Position numbers and translations under genes: made by a program. DNA of 22,091 bases from a virus: positions 1-22,091 of IMG/VR virus record IMGVR_UViG_3300030107_000200. One strand, given 5' to 3'. Under the pieces are notes generated by a model, which had not been told where the DNA came from, made no database searches, and saw only the letters and a program-made list of their open reading frames with translations. Below are positions 6,115 through 15,900 of this stretch, piece by piece (within the stretch, counting starts at the first letter, position 1; every line of letters starts with the position of its first letter).

Positions 6115-6969
6115 ATGTCATCACAAATAACTACAGCTTTTGTACAGCAGTATTCTGCTAACGTACAAATGCTATCTCAACAAATGGGATCGTTATTGAG
6201 AGACAAAGTCAGATTAGAAAGCGTTGTAGGAAAAAATGCTTTCTTCGATCAAGTTGGTTCAGTTACTGCAGTTGAAAAAACTAGCAGACATTCAGACACT
6301 CCACAAATAGATACACCTCACGCTAGACGTAGAGTATCTCTTGCGGACTATGAATTCGCTGATCTAATTGATCAACAAGACAAAGTAAGACTCTTAATCG
6401 ATCCGACTTCATCTTATGCTCAAGCCGCTGCTATGGCAATGGGAAGAGCTATGGATGATGTGATCATATCTGCTGCACTAGGTACTGCGTTTACTGGTGA
6501 GACAGGATCAACTAGCACATCAAATGCGAATCAAATCGTACATGGTTCTGCTGGTTTAACTATTGCAAAATTAAGAACTGCAAAACAGACTCTTGATTTA
6601 GGTAATGTTGATCCTTCTATACCAAGACACATCATAGTATCTCCGAAGCAGATTACTGATCTATTAGGAACAACCGAGGTAACAAGTTCAGACTTCAACA
6701 CAGTCAAAGCATTGGCTAATGGTGAAGTAAACTCATTCCTTGGTTTTAACTTCATTGTATCAAACAGACTATCATTATCTAGCACAACTAGATCATGTAT
6801 AGCTTTCGCACAAGATGGAATAGCTCTAGCGGTTGGAAAAGATGTCCAAGCGAGAATAGACGAAAGAGCTGACAAATCTTACGCTACTCAAGTGTACTAC
6901 TGCATGAGCATTGGTGCTACTAGAATGGAAGAAGCGAAAGTTGTTGAAGTACAATGTACAGAATCATAA
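6115..6969 (+). CDS. major capsid protein
   Basis: Position directly after the scaffold, high-quality RBS and sequence pattern identify the shell protein. The N-terminal helix FVQQYSANVQMLSQQMGSLL (about residues 9-28) and the following segment through DQVGSVTAVEKTSRHSDTPQ (about 45-64) are typical of the phage capsid family found in marine and Bordetella-type podophages with an HK97 fold. The helix AQAAAMAMGRAMDDVIISAA (about 102-121) matches the spine region. At 284 residues it is smaller than T7 gp10A (about 345). There is no sign of a frameshifted longer form: the frame ends cleanly at 6969 and a new strong RBS follows. Confidence 0.92.
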   Translation: MSSQITTAFVQQYSANVQMLSQQMGSLLRDKVRLESVVGKNAFFDQVGSVTAVEKTSRHSDTPQIDTPHARRRVSLADYEFADLIDQQDKVRLLIDPTSSYAQAAAMAMGRAMDDVIISAALGTAFTGETGSTSTSNANQIVHGSAGLTIAKLRTAKQTLDLGNVDPSIPRHIIVSPKQITDLLGTTEVTSSDFNTVKALANGEVNSFLGFNFIVSNRLSLSSTTRSCIAFAQDGIALAVGKDVQARIDERADKSYATQVYYCMSIGATRMEEAKVVEVQCTES

Positions 6970-6970
6970 T

Positions 6971-6976
6971 AGGAGG
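6971..6976 (+). promoter_or_regulatory. consensus ribosome binding site
   Basis: AGGAGG, nine bases before the ATG at 6986, is the strongest Shine-Dalgarno in the window. It suggests near-stoichiometric expression of the following gene with the capsid protein. Confidence 0.7.
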
Positions 6977-6985
6977 AAATAAATT

Positions 6986-7483
6986 ATGGCAAACGTAAAT
7001 ACAGATATAGTTACGAATTTCGTAGCGACTCCGCCAGTAAAGAATGATTCCCAACAGTTACATGGTGCAAAAAGAATTGCACAGGGAACTATTGCTTTAG
7101 CGGCAGGAGATTTATCAGCGACTGACACAGTCATGTTAGCACCTGTACCAACAAATGCTAGTATATCCTCAATCAAGTTGTTTAATGACGACTTGGATTC
7201 TGGATCAACAAATACTACAGACGTTGGTTTATGGACAACAGATGTTGTTGCTGTGGATGATGATGCTTATGCTTCTGCGATTACAGACTTAAGAGGTGCT
7301 GTAACGACAGGAACTGAAGTAGCATTTGAAGCTAGAAACATAAACAAAATGGGACAAAAAGTTTGGGAAGATGCAGGACAATCTTCTGACCCAGGTGGTT
7401 ACTACTATGTCGGATTATTATTCGATGCAGCTGGTGATACTGCGGGAGACTTAAGTTTCATTATTGAATATGTAATAGACTAA
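6986..7483 (+). CDS. probable capsid decoration / head-associated protein, 165 aa
   Basis: An acidic, beta-rich, Asp/Thr/Ala-rich protein without signal peptide or membrane segment. It lies 16 bases after the capsid gene with the best RBS of the window, and an intrinsic terminator follows. It is therefore co-expressed with capsid at the highest level. That context is characteristic of cement/decoration proteins. Visible features include APVPTNASISSIKLFNDDLD (about residues 51-70, a typical strand-loop pattern) and DPGGYYYVGLLFDAAGDTAGDLSFIIEY (about 135-162). I recall similar proteins after the capsid gene in marine podophages, but no domain name is certain. A head-tail joining role is an alternative. 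Confidence 0.7.
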   Translation: MANVNTDIVTNFVATPPVKNDSQQLHGAKRIAQGTIALAAGDLSATDTVMLAPVPTNASISSIKLFNDDLDSGSTNTTDVGLWTTDVVAVDDDAYASAITDLRGAVTTGTEVAFEARNINKMGQKVWEDAGQSSDPGGYYYVGLLFDAAGDTAGDLSFIIEYVID

Positions 7484-7492
7484 TAAGTAATT

Positions 7493-7520
7493 AAGATAGG
7501 GGAGAAATCCCCTATCTTTT
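7493..7520 (+). terminator. strong intrinsic (Rho-independent) terminator after the capsid genes
   Basis: A perfect 11-base-pair stem (7493-7503 with 7508-7518) is closed by a GAAA tetraloop and ends in TTTT (7517-7520). The core is GATAGGGGA/TCCCCTATC. It lies nine bases after the decoration-gene stop, at the same place as the T7 T-phi terminator, and would lower transcription of tail genes relative to capsid genes. Confidence 0.92.
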
Positions 7521-7546
7521 AAATAAATTTTAGATTATAAATTATT

Positions 7547-8128
7547 ATGGCATCAATAGTAGACATTTGTAACGGAGCATTAAATCAATTAGGTGCAACA
7601 ACTATTCTTTCACTTACGGAAGATTCAAAAAATGCAAGACTATGTAATGCTAGATATACTCAAGTAAGAGATGCTCTTTTTAGATCACACCCTTGGAATT
7701 GTTTACAAAAAAGAATAGAGATTGCAGCAGACACAGATACACCTGCTTGGGGATTTAGTTCTCAATATACCTTACCTGCAGACTGTTTAAGATTATTAAG
7801 AATATTAGATTATGATTCTAATCATAAAGTAGAAGGTAGAAAGATTTTAAGTAATGCTTCTTCAATGAAAATTTTATATGTAGCAAGAATTACAGACCCC
7901 AATGAATACGATGAATTATTAAGAGAAACTTTATCATCTGCATTAGCAGCAGATATAGCATACGGAGTTACATCTTCAAATCCTGTAACTAAAAATATGT
8001 ATGAGTTGTTTCAAGATAAATTAAGAGATGCTAGGTTTGTAGATGCAACTGAAGGTCAAAATACATCACCTGATCTCGGTATGACAGACGAAATAGAATC
8101 TAGTAGCTTTATTAACTCAAGGTATTAA
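7547..8128 (+). CDS. tail tubular protein A (T7 gp11-like)
   Basis: The dodecameric adaptor that plugs the portal to the tail nozzle. Its start, MASIVDICNGALNQLGA (residues 1-17), then ARYTQVRDALFRSHPWNCLQKR (about 35-56) and YTLPADCLRLLRI (about 74-86) are hallmark motifs of this family (N-A-L..LG; R-D..LR..PW; LP.D..R). Length 193 equals T7 gp11 (196). No clear Shine-Dalgarno is visible before the ATG (TTATAAATTATT). It is the first gene after the terminator, so it depends on read-through or on a promoter I cannot see. Confidence 0.93.
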   Translation: MASIVDICNGALNQLGATTILSLTEDSKNARLCNARYTQVRDALFRSHPWNCLQKRIEIAADTDTPAWGFSSQYTLPADCLRLLRILDYDSNHKVEGRKILSNASSMKILYVARITDPNEYDELLRETLSSALAADIAYGVTSSNPVTKNMYELFQDKLRDARFVDATEGQNTSPDLGMTDEIESSSFINSRY

Positions 8129-8131
8129 CAC

Positions 8132-10693
8132 ATGGCACGAGTTGCAGCACAGCTGACCAACTTTACAGGTGGAGAACTTTCACCACGTTTAGATGGTCGT
8201 AATGATCTAACAAAGTATTCATCAAGTTGTAAAAGATTAGAAAATTTTATTGTTTACCCACATGGTGCGGCAGCAAGAAGATCAGGTACTACTTTTGTAG
8301 CTGAAGTAGCAAGTAGTGCTAACAAAACAAGATTAATCCCTTTTGAATTTTCTACAACTCAAACGTATATGCTTGAGTTTTCTAATCTTAAGATAAGAGT
8401 TTATAAAGATGATGGTTCTGTTTTAGAAGGCGACAAAACTATTACTGGTATTACTCAAGCTAATCCTGCTGTAGTAACTGCTAGTTCACATGGTTATGAA
8501 AATGGTGATGAAGTTGTTATTACTGCTGTTGCAGGTATGACAGAAGTAAATGGTAAAAGATTTTTAGTTGCAGATAAAACAACAAATACATTTGAACTAC
8601 AAGACAAAGATGGAGTAGATATAAATAGTTCAAGTTTTACTGCTTATAGTTCTGGTGGAGTATCTAATAAAGTTTTTGAAATTACAACACCTTACACAAC
8701 TGCACAACTTTTTGATCTTAAATTTGCACAGAGTGCTGATGTTATGTACATCACTCATCCATCACACGAAGTAGAAAAATTATCTCGTACTGGTCATACC
8801 TCTTGGACATTAACAGATGTAGATTTTACCAAAGGACCAATGCAAGATGCTAACACAACAGACACAACTTTAAATCCAGGTCAATCAGCAGTAGGAACAG
8901 GTATAGCTTTAGTTGCTTCTGCGGTTACTGGTATTAATGGTGGATCAGGATTTCAATCAACAGATGTTGGTAGATTTGTTTTTTTAAATGCAGGTTATGC
9001 AAAAATAACAGGTGTTACTGATACTACAAATGCAACAATAACAATTATTACAGCTTTAGATAGTGCTAGTGCTACAGCAGATTGGCGACTAGGAGCTTTT
9101 TCAGATACCACAGGACATCCTTCTTGCGTTACTTTCTTTGAACAACGATTAGTATTTGCAGGTACAACAGATCAACCACAAACAATATTTTTTTCAAAGT
9201 CAGGTGATTATGAAAACATGGATGCTAACATTGGTGGTACTGTAGCAGATGATGATGCAATTATTTATACCATAGCTTCTAACCAAGTTAATGCTATTAG
9301 ATTTATGACTGCTACAAGAACTTTAATTATTGGTACAGCAGGTGGTGAGTTTACTGTATCAGGAGGTGGTACAGATAGTGCCATTACACCAACAAATATA
9401 TTAATTAAAAAACAATCTAATCATGGTGCAGCTAATGTAGATTCTATTGCAGTAGGTAACGTAACTTTATTTCTTCAACGAGCTAAAAGAAAGTTAAGAG
9501 AACTAGCTTATAACTTTGATGTTGATGGTTACATTGCACCTGATATGACTATTCTTGCAGAGCATATTACTGAAGGTGGACTAACACAATTAGCTTATCA
9601 ACAAGAGCCTAATCAAATTATTTGGGGAGTTAGAAATGATGGTGAGCTTGTAGGTTTAACTTATCAAAGAGAACAACAAGTTACAGCTTGGCACAGACAT
9701 ATTTTTGGTGGTCGCTTTGGTAATGCAACAATTACAGTTACAGATTATGCAAACATAGCTGATGGCACACGAATAGTTTTAACAAAAGCAGATGGTACAA
9801 CGACAACCTTTACATCTGCTACATCTTCTACAACTGGTAAATTTCATACAACATCTAGCAACAACCAAACTGCAACAAATTTACAAACATTAATAAATGC
9901 TGATTCTGATTTTACAGCAACAGTTAGTAGTAATGTCGTTACCATTACAGAGACATCACCATTGTCTACAGGATTTTTAACTATTACATCTTTAGATGAT
10001 GATGTTAGATTAGCAAAAACTGACGAAGGTAAAGCAGTTTGTGAAAGCATTTCAGTTATACCTACAGATGATTCTGAATATCAAACGTGGGTTATTGTTA
10101 AAAGAACAATTAATGGTGCTACAAGAAGATTTGTAGAATTTATTAATAATTTTGATTTTACAGAAACAGATAACACAACATTTAATTTTTTAGATAGTGC
10201 GTTAGCTTATAGTGGTTCAGCTGCTACAACTATTACAGGTTTAGATCATCTTGAGGGACAAACAGTTTCTATATTAGCAGATGGTGCAACTCATCCTGAT
10301 AAAACAGTATCAAGTGGTTCAATTACATTAGATCGTTCAGCAACCAATGTTAAAGTAGGTCTAGCTTATAAATCAATATTACAAACAATGAGACTTGATG
10401 CTGGTTCACAGAATGGTACATCACAAGGAAAGACAAAAAGAATATATGAAATTACAATTAGATTATATGAATCTATTGGTGTTGAAGTTGGAGAATCTTT
10501 AAGTAACATGGAAAGAATACCATTTAGAACATCATCTGATCCTATGGATGAAGGTATACCTGTGTTTACTGGGGATAAAGCTGTAGAATTTAGAGGTAAT
10601 TATGATACTGATGGTTTTATCTTTGTTAGACAAACTCAACCTTTACCTTTAACAGTATTATCTTTATACCCAGAGTTACAAACTAATGACTAA
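8132..10693 (+). CDS. tail tubular protein B / tail nozzle (T7 gp12-like)
   Basis: The hexameric nozzle of the short tail. The N-terminus QLTNFTGGELSPRLDGR (about residues 7-23) and the following CKRLENFIVYPHGAAARRSGTTF (about 33-55; key: N-F-x-x-x-P-x-G-x-x-x-R-x-G-T) are diagnostic. Two modules appear inserted. Residues about 103-176 (ITGITQANPAVVTASSHGY, a GMTEVNG turn and NTFELQDKDG) resemble the E1_FCCH-type beta domain seen in many phage tail proteins. Residues about 528-629 (TTSSNNQTATNLQTLI with VSSNVVTITE) resemble another recurrent virion beta module. The protein is longer than T7 gp12 (853 against about 794). It starts three bases after TTPA. Confidence 0.92.
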   Translation: MARVAAQLTNFTGGELSPRLDGRNDLTKYSSSCKRLENFIVYPHGAAARRSGTTFVAEVASSANKTRLIPFEFSTTQTYMLEFSNLKIRVYKDDGSVLEGDKTITGITQANPAVVTASSHGYENGDEVVITAVAGMTEVNGKRFLVADKTTNTFELQDKDGVDINSSSFTAYSSGGVSNKVFEITTPYTTAQLFDLKFAQSADVMYITHPSHEVEKLSRTGHTSWTLTDVDFTKGPMQDANTTDTTLNPGQSAVGTGIALVASAVTGINGGSGFQSTDVGRFVFLNAGYAKITGVTDTTNATITIITALDSASATADWRLGAFSDTTGHPSCVTFFEQRLVFAGTTDQPQTIFFSKSGDYENMDANIGGTVADDDAIIYTIASNQVNAIRFMTATRTLIIGTAGGEFTVSGGGTDSAITPTNILIKKQSNHGAANVDSIAVGNVTLFLQRAKRKLRELAYNFDVDGYIAPDMTILAEHITEGGLTQLAYQQEPNQIIWGVRNDGELVGLTYQREQQVTAWHRHIFGGRFGNATITVTDYANIADGTRIVLTKADGTTTTFTSATSSTTGKFHTTSSNNQTATNLQTLINADSDFTATVSSNVVTITETSPLSTGFLTITSLDDDVRLAKTDEGKAVCESISVIPTDDSEYQTWVIVKRTINGATRRFVEFINNFDFTETDNTTFNFLDSALAYSGSAATTITGLDHLEGQTVSILADGATHPDKTVSSGSITLDRSATNVKVGLAYKSILQTMRLDAGSQNGTSQGKTKRIYEITIRLYESIGVEVGESLSNMERIPFRTSSDPMDEGIPVFTGDKAVEFRGNYDTDGFIFVRQTQPLPLTVLSLYPELQTND

Positions 10694-11141
10694 AAATTTA
10701 TTACAAATAGTTCCTTATATCTCAACTCATGGTAAGATCATTCTTGCTAATCAAATGAACCACGTTCTTATGGATAAAGATGCACAATACGAAGGCGATG
10801 CCATGGAGTTAGAACAGAATGGTTTAGCTTATACTTGCATGATTAATAATGAACCTATTGCATCTGCAGGTATGAAAATTATTTGGGATGGTGTAGCGGA
10901 AGGTTGGGTGTTAGCGACAAGTAAAGTTTGGGATCACCCGCTAGTTATTGCTAGAGCTATCAAGAAAAATTTTGCAAGACTAGCAAAAGAAAATAATATA
11001 AAAAGAGTACAAACAGCTGTAAGAGCAGATTTTCAAATAGGTTTAAAGTTTGCTTCATGGCTAGGTTTACAAAACGAAGGATTGATGAAACATTATGGTT
11101 TTGATGGTTCAGATCACTTCAGATATGCGAGGATTTTTTAA
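10686..11141 (+). CDS. GNAT-fold internal virion protein (T7 gp13-like, DUF2833-type)
   Basis: The sequence has the layout of a Gcn5-related acetyltransferase fold: a beta-hairpin core (LAYTCMINNEPIASAGMKIIWDG, about residues 47-69), then VAEGWVLATSKVWDHPL (about 70-86), helices, and a C-terminal block VQTAVRADFQIGLKFASWLGLQNEGLMKHYGFDG (about 110-143; LG..NEG...YG.DG is typical). T7 gp13 is of this type and affects assembly of the internal core. No clear acetyl-CoA-binding R/Q-x-x-G-x-G/A loop is visible, so catalytic activity should not be assumed. It overlaps TTPB by eight bases and the next gene by one. Confidence 0.85.
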   Translation: MTKNLLQIVPYISTHGKIILANQMNHVLMDKDAQYEGDAMELEQNGLAYTCMINNEPIASAGMKIIWDGVAEGWVLATSKVWDHPLVIARAIKKNFARLAKENNIKRVQTAVRADFQIGLKFASWLGLQNEGLMKHYGFDGSDHFRYARIF

Positions 11142-11578
11142 TGACTTGGGTTACAGCAGCAGTATCAGTAGCAGCAGCAAGACAAGCAAGTGCAGCAGGT
11201 AAATTTAATCAAGCCATACAAGAACGTAATGCTCAAATAGCAGAACAAGAAGCTGAACTAATAGAAAAACAATCTGAATTTGATTTAGCACAATTTGATA
11301 AAAAATTTGCAAGATTTCAAGGAGAAACTAAAACAAAAATATTAAATTCAGGTGTTGAGTTATCAGGATCGGGTTTAAGAATATTAAGAGCAAATGCTGA
11401 ACAAGCTGAATTAGAAAAAGATATTATAGATTATAATGCTAAAATAAAACAAGCAAGAACATTTGAACAAGCAAACTTTGCTCGTATGCAGGGACAAGTT
11501 GCTAGAAATAATGCTAGAGCAGCTGAACTAGGATATTATGCTCAAGCAGGTGAAAGTTTATTAAAGGCTTACGGATAA
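11141..11578 (+). CDS. internal virion protein B (T7 gp14-like), ejection protein
   Basis: Small Ala/Gln/Glu-rich, mostly helical protein. It has a short mildly hydrophobic N-terminus (VTAAVSVAAA, about residues 3-12) and then heptad-like helices (FNQAIQERNAQIAEQEAELIEKQ, about 22-44), a break at SGVELSGSGLRILRANAEQAE (about 70-90) and another helix to the end. This matches T7 gp14-type proteins, which on infection form the outer-membrane part of the DNA-ejection channel. It is shorter than T7 gp14 (145 against 196). Start overlaps the upstream stop by one base, with GAGGA as RBS. Confidence 0.85.
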   Translation: MTWVTAAVSVAAARQASAAGKFNQAIQERNAQIAEQEAELIEKQSEFDLAQFDKKFARFQGETKTKILNSGVELSGSGLRILRANAEQAELEKDIIDYNAKIKQARTFEQANFARMQGQVARNNARAAELGYYAQAGESLLKAYG

Positions 11579-11580
11579 TT

Positions 11581-12996
11581 ATGCCAAAGATACCAACATA
11601 TACTACACAAGGTAGACCAACAGCAGAAACAACTGGAGTAAGAAGTAATATTTCTATATCTCCAACAGCAACTGTTGCAGCTAGAATACTACCTGCTGCT
11701 GAAAAAACATCAAATTACTTTATAAAACAAAGAGACAATACTGAAAAGTTAGAAGCAAAAAAAGCTGTGTTAGATTTAAAAGCAGATGCTGATAAAATTA
11801 TTCATGCTCAAAAAGATAATCCTAATGAACAAGAGGCAATTAAGATTTATAACGATCAATTTAAACCTATTATTGAACAAAAATTATCAACTGTAAAAAA
11901 TAGAAGAGTAAAAAAATTAATTCAACAAGGTATTGATTTAGAAAATTCTGAAAGTGTTTATCATTTAAAAACAAATTCATTTAAAGCATACGAAAAAGAA
12001 AGTAACAAAGTTTATAATGATGAAATGGGTGTTGGAGTCAATAAATATAAAGCAACAGACAATTCAATATTAAAAGTAAAATATAAAACAGATTTAAAAG
12101 ACAAAGCAGAAAAATTTAATAAAGAACATATGCTTGGAAAAAATGATCTTAAAAAAAGATTTGAAGCAATAGATGCAGTTTTACTTTTAACAGATGCAGA
12201 TTCTTTTATTGGTTTACCAAATGCTGAAAAACAAATAGCTAATTTAGATTCATCTTTAAAAGGAGAAACATTTTTATCTAATGAAGATTTTAACAAAAGT
12301 ATTTATAGTTCTTACGAAGCTAAAATAAATGGTTTAGCTGTAGAAGGTGATCCTAATGCAGATTATGATGAAGCTATTAGATTGATTAATGAGTTAGAAA
12401 ATTTTAAAAGATACAATGGCAACAAAGTTGTATCAGGTACTATTGAAAAAAATTTTGCACAATTAAAAGAAAGAGTTTTAGGCGAAAGCATAAGGCACGA
12501 AGATAAGGTTACAAAAATACAACAAGGTAATGCTTTTTTTGAATATACCAAAGGTCAAAAAAATATATTAGAATTAACTTTTTTTAATCAATATGATGCT
12601 AGTTACAATAAACCAGCTAACAGAGAGAAAGCATTTGAAGCTGGTCAAGAATTTGATCAAAGAATTGATGAATATCTCTCTGCAAATCCTGATGCTACTT
12701 ATTCCGAACAACAACAATTTTCAAGAGAACTTCGAATGAATATTATAGATAAATATGAAGACATTGATATTGCAAAAATTACTGCATTTAATTTAACATC
12801 AAATAAATATAATGTTGTTAGAGAAACAGCAGATGTTAAAAAATTAAAAGAAGCATACGATGCTGATCCTACTCAACCTAATATGTTAAAAACTTTAGCA
12901 AAATTAAATGGTTATGTTGATAAAAAAGGTAATCCTGATGTTGGAGCATTATTGAATGATTATGTTCCTATTTTACAGGAAAGAGAAAAAAATTAA
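11581..12996 (+). CDS. internal virion protein C (T7 gp15-like), ejection protein
   Basis: Position between the gp14-like and gp16-like genes identifies it as the periplasmic tunnel component of the ejectosome. The sequence is Lys/Glu/Asn/Asp-rich and predicted largely helical, with no signal peptide, as expected for a protein carried inside the head. The N-terminal 30 residues are Thr/Pro-rich (PTYTTQGRPTAETTGV), then SPTATVAARILPAAEKTSNYF (about 27-47) starts the helical part. It is shorter than T7 gp15 (471 against about 747), so the channel may be differently built. Direct sequence motifs are weak, and the call rests mainly on context. Confidence 0.8.
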   Translation: MPKIPTYTTQGRPTAETTGVRSNISISPTATVAARILPAAEKTSNYFIKQRDNTEKLEAKKAVLDLKADADKIIHAQKDNPNEQEAIKIYNDQFKPIIEQKLSTVKNRRVKKLIQQGIDLENSESVYHLKTNSFKAYEKESNKVYNDEMGVGVNKYKATDNSILKVKYKTDLKDKAEKFNKEHMLGKNDLKKRFEAIDAVLLLTDADSFIGLPNAEKQIANLDSSLKGETFLSNEDFNKSIYSSYEAKINGLAVEGDPNADYDEAIRLINELENFKRYNGNKVVSGTIEKNFAQLKERVLGESIRHEDKVTKIQQGNAFFEYTKGQKNILELTFFNQYDASYNKPANREKAFEAGQEFDQRIDEYLSANPDATYSEQQQFSRELRMNIIDKYEDIDIAKITAFNLTSNKYNVVRETADVKKLKEAYDADPTQPNMLKTLAKLNGYVDKKGNPDVGALLNDYVPILQEREKN

Positions 12997-12998
12997 TT

Positions 12999-15900
12999 AT
13001 GGTTGATATACCTACTATAACTATTACCAAAGCTCCTGAAAGAGAAGGTGATACACCATTAAATCAAAACACATTAGATTTTTTTAAACAATTTGAAGAA
13101 GGTACAAAAAAAATAGAACCTGTAAATTCAGGTTTGATAACTAATCCTGATGAAAAAGATTTTAATTTCTGGCAAAAAACTGGTAGTTTAAGTTTGTCTG
13201 CTGCTCAAGGTGTGGTTAATGCTGTTGAAGAAATAGGTGATTTTGCAGATGAAAATATTGTTTCATTAGGTGGAATAGAATTTGGTGATCCTGAAACTTT
13301 GGGTAAATTAACTTTTACAGATTTCATCCCTAGATTTATTTCACCTACTAAATGGAAAGAAGAAGAATATTCAAAAAAAAGACAACTACCTGTATTTCAC
13401 CAACCTGAAGGATTAGCAGAAAATATGACAGAAGGAGCTACTCGTTTTGTAACTGGTTTTATAGGACCAAGTAAAATTTTAAAAGCTGTAGGTTTATCAG
13501 GTGGTTTATTAAAAACAGGATTAAGAGGTTTAACAGCAGGAGGTGTATCTGATTTAACTGTTTTTGATCCTAATGAAGGTAGATTAGCAGATATGCTAGT
13601 TCAGTTTGATAGTCCTGTTTTAAATAATGCAGTTACTCAATATCTTGCAACAGACGAAGATGATACTGAAATGGAAGGTAGATTAAAAAATGTTCTTGAA
13701 GGAATGTTAATTGGTGGACCACTAGAAATACTTTTTGGTCTTAAAGCATTTAAAAAAGCAAAAGCAACTAAAAATTTAAAAGAAAAAGAAAAAATTTATA
13801 AAGAAGCTGGTGAAGCTATTGATGATTTAAGAAAGGGTAAAAAAACAAAAAAAGTATACAAAAAAATAGCTGAAAATAATCCAGCTATTAATATGAAAGA
13901 ATATTTGAAAAAATTAAATATTGGTCAGAAAGAAGCTAAAAAAGAAACAGAATCTTTTATTAAAAAAATATTAAATACAAAATCTTTACGAAACTCTGCT
14001 CAAGTTTTAAAAACAATAGATGATGTTGCTGAAAGATTTGATGAACCTACAAAAGATTTTTTACAAAATGATGTTTTGAAAAATGCTGAAGCTGAAGAGT
14101 TAGCAACTCTTATGGCAAGAGATAAGAAAGAAGTGTTAAAAGCATTACCTAAAGAAGGTGAAAGAGCTAAAACAGCAACTGTAAGAATGATTGCATCAAA
14201 GCAAATACTTCAAGAACTAGCTTTTCAATTAAAAGAAACATCTGAAAAATATGTAAAACAGTTTGGTAAAGAAACGGAAAAATGGACTAAAAAAGCAAAA
14301 GAAGATGTTGCTTTACAAAGTCAAGTTGTAAGAGATACTGTGGTTGCTCTTAAAAATCAAATTAGAGGTGCTGCAAGAGTTACTCAAGCTGGTAATATTA
14401 AAGTTGCTAGATCAGAGGGTAAAATTTTAAATGTTGAAGAGTTAGTTAATATTATAAAAAACTTTGAGGGTGATTCTGCTGTTATGGCTCGACTAATAAA
14501 AGATGCTCCTTTAGAAGAAGTTATTAACAAAGTTTCAAAAAGTAAATATCAGAGAATACAAGAAGCATTTAACTCTGCTTATATTAATTCATTATTATCA
14601 GGTGTTTTTACACAAGCGATTAACGTAAAGTCAGGTATTTATGAAGCCTTGATAAGACCTTTAGAACAAATAGCAGGTGGAGCTTTAAGAGCTGACACTA
14701 GAGCTATTCAATTAGGCTTTGCACAATACAGAGGTTTGATGATGCACTTTGGCGAAGTAGTTGAGATGACACGACTTGCATTAAAACAAGGTGATGCAAT
14801 TCTTGATCCTACCTCAAGAACTCAAGATAACTTGGAAATTGTAAATGGAAAAGCAACAAGACCTATTAGTGGTGCAAATTTAGGTGTAGAAGGAGCTGCT
14901 GGTACAGCGATTGATTGGGTTGGTAAAGTTATTGAATTACCATCGAGACTTTTAATGACAGGTGATGAATTTTTAAAACAATCAAACTATAGAGCTAGAC
15001 TTTTTGTAAATGCTTTAGATAACACTATGGAAAGAGGATTAGATATTCAATCAAAAGCAGGAAGAGAAAATATAAATAAAATTTTTAAAAATGGTTTTAC
15101 AAAAAATGGTGCTGCAAATATAAAAGAGAGTTCAATCAATCAAAATGCTCTTCAGTATGCAAGAGAATCAACTTACACAAATGATTTAATGGGTGGTAGT
15201 TATTTAAACATTGGTTCACACATACAAACTTTTTTAAATAATGTTCCTTTTTTTAGATTTTTAGCTCCGTTTATAAGAACACCTACAAATTTATGGAGAC
15301 ACATGTCAAATCGTGTACCTGGATTAGGTGCATTTACAAAACAAAATAGAATGATGTGGAATAGTGGAGATCGAAGAGCTAGAGCAGAAGTTTTAGGTAG
15401 ACAATTTATGGGAACTGCTGTTGTTATGTATGGTCTACATTTAGCAACAGAAGATGTTGTAGATAAGAATGGTAAAAAATATCCTAAAATAACTGGTAAT
15501 GGACCATCTAATTTTCAAATTAAAAAAACTTGGTTATCTTTAGGATGGCAACCTTATTCTATTGCACAACTTAATGATGATGGCACAGTAACATATAAAC
15601 AATATAACAGAATGGACCCTCGTTTTATGGTGTTGGGTTTTGTTGCGGATATAAAAGAAAATTTAGCAAATATAAATGATCAAGAAAAAGAAGAAATGTT
15701 TACAGCAGCTATTATGACAATTATGAGAAACGCAGCTAATAAAACTTATTTAAGAGGTATTACAGATGCTATGGCTCTTATTGGTAGTCCTTCAGAGAAA
15801 AAATTTGAACAATTTTTTGGTGGTGTTGTTGGTAATTTAATACCTTATGCTTCTTTGAGAAATCAGGGTATACCTGGTATTTTAGACCCTGAAACAGATG

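Noticed and set aside
6039-6161. ATG frame MQEMPAYWWRTFLFNL... overlapping the capsid start
   Set aside because: No RBS before its ATG and out of frame with the capsid gene, whose own RBS is good.
6531-6875. 114-codon minus-strand frame inside the capsid gene
   Set aside because: Antisense shadow of a clearly coding capsid frame.
12012-12551. Two minus-strand frames inside the gp15-like gene
   Set aside because: Ser/Leu/Phe-rich composition is the antisense image of Lys/Glu-rich helical coding; no RBS or context.
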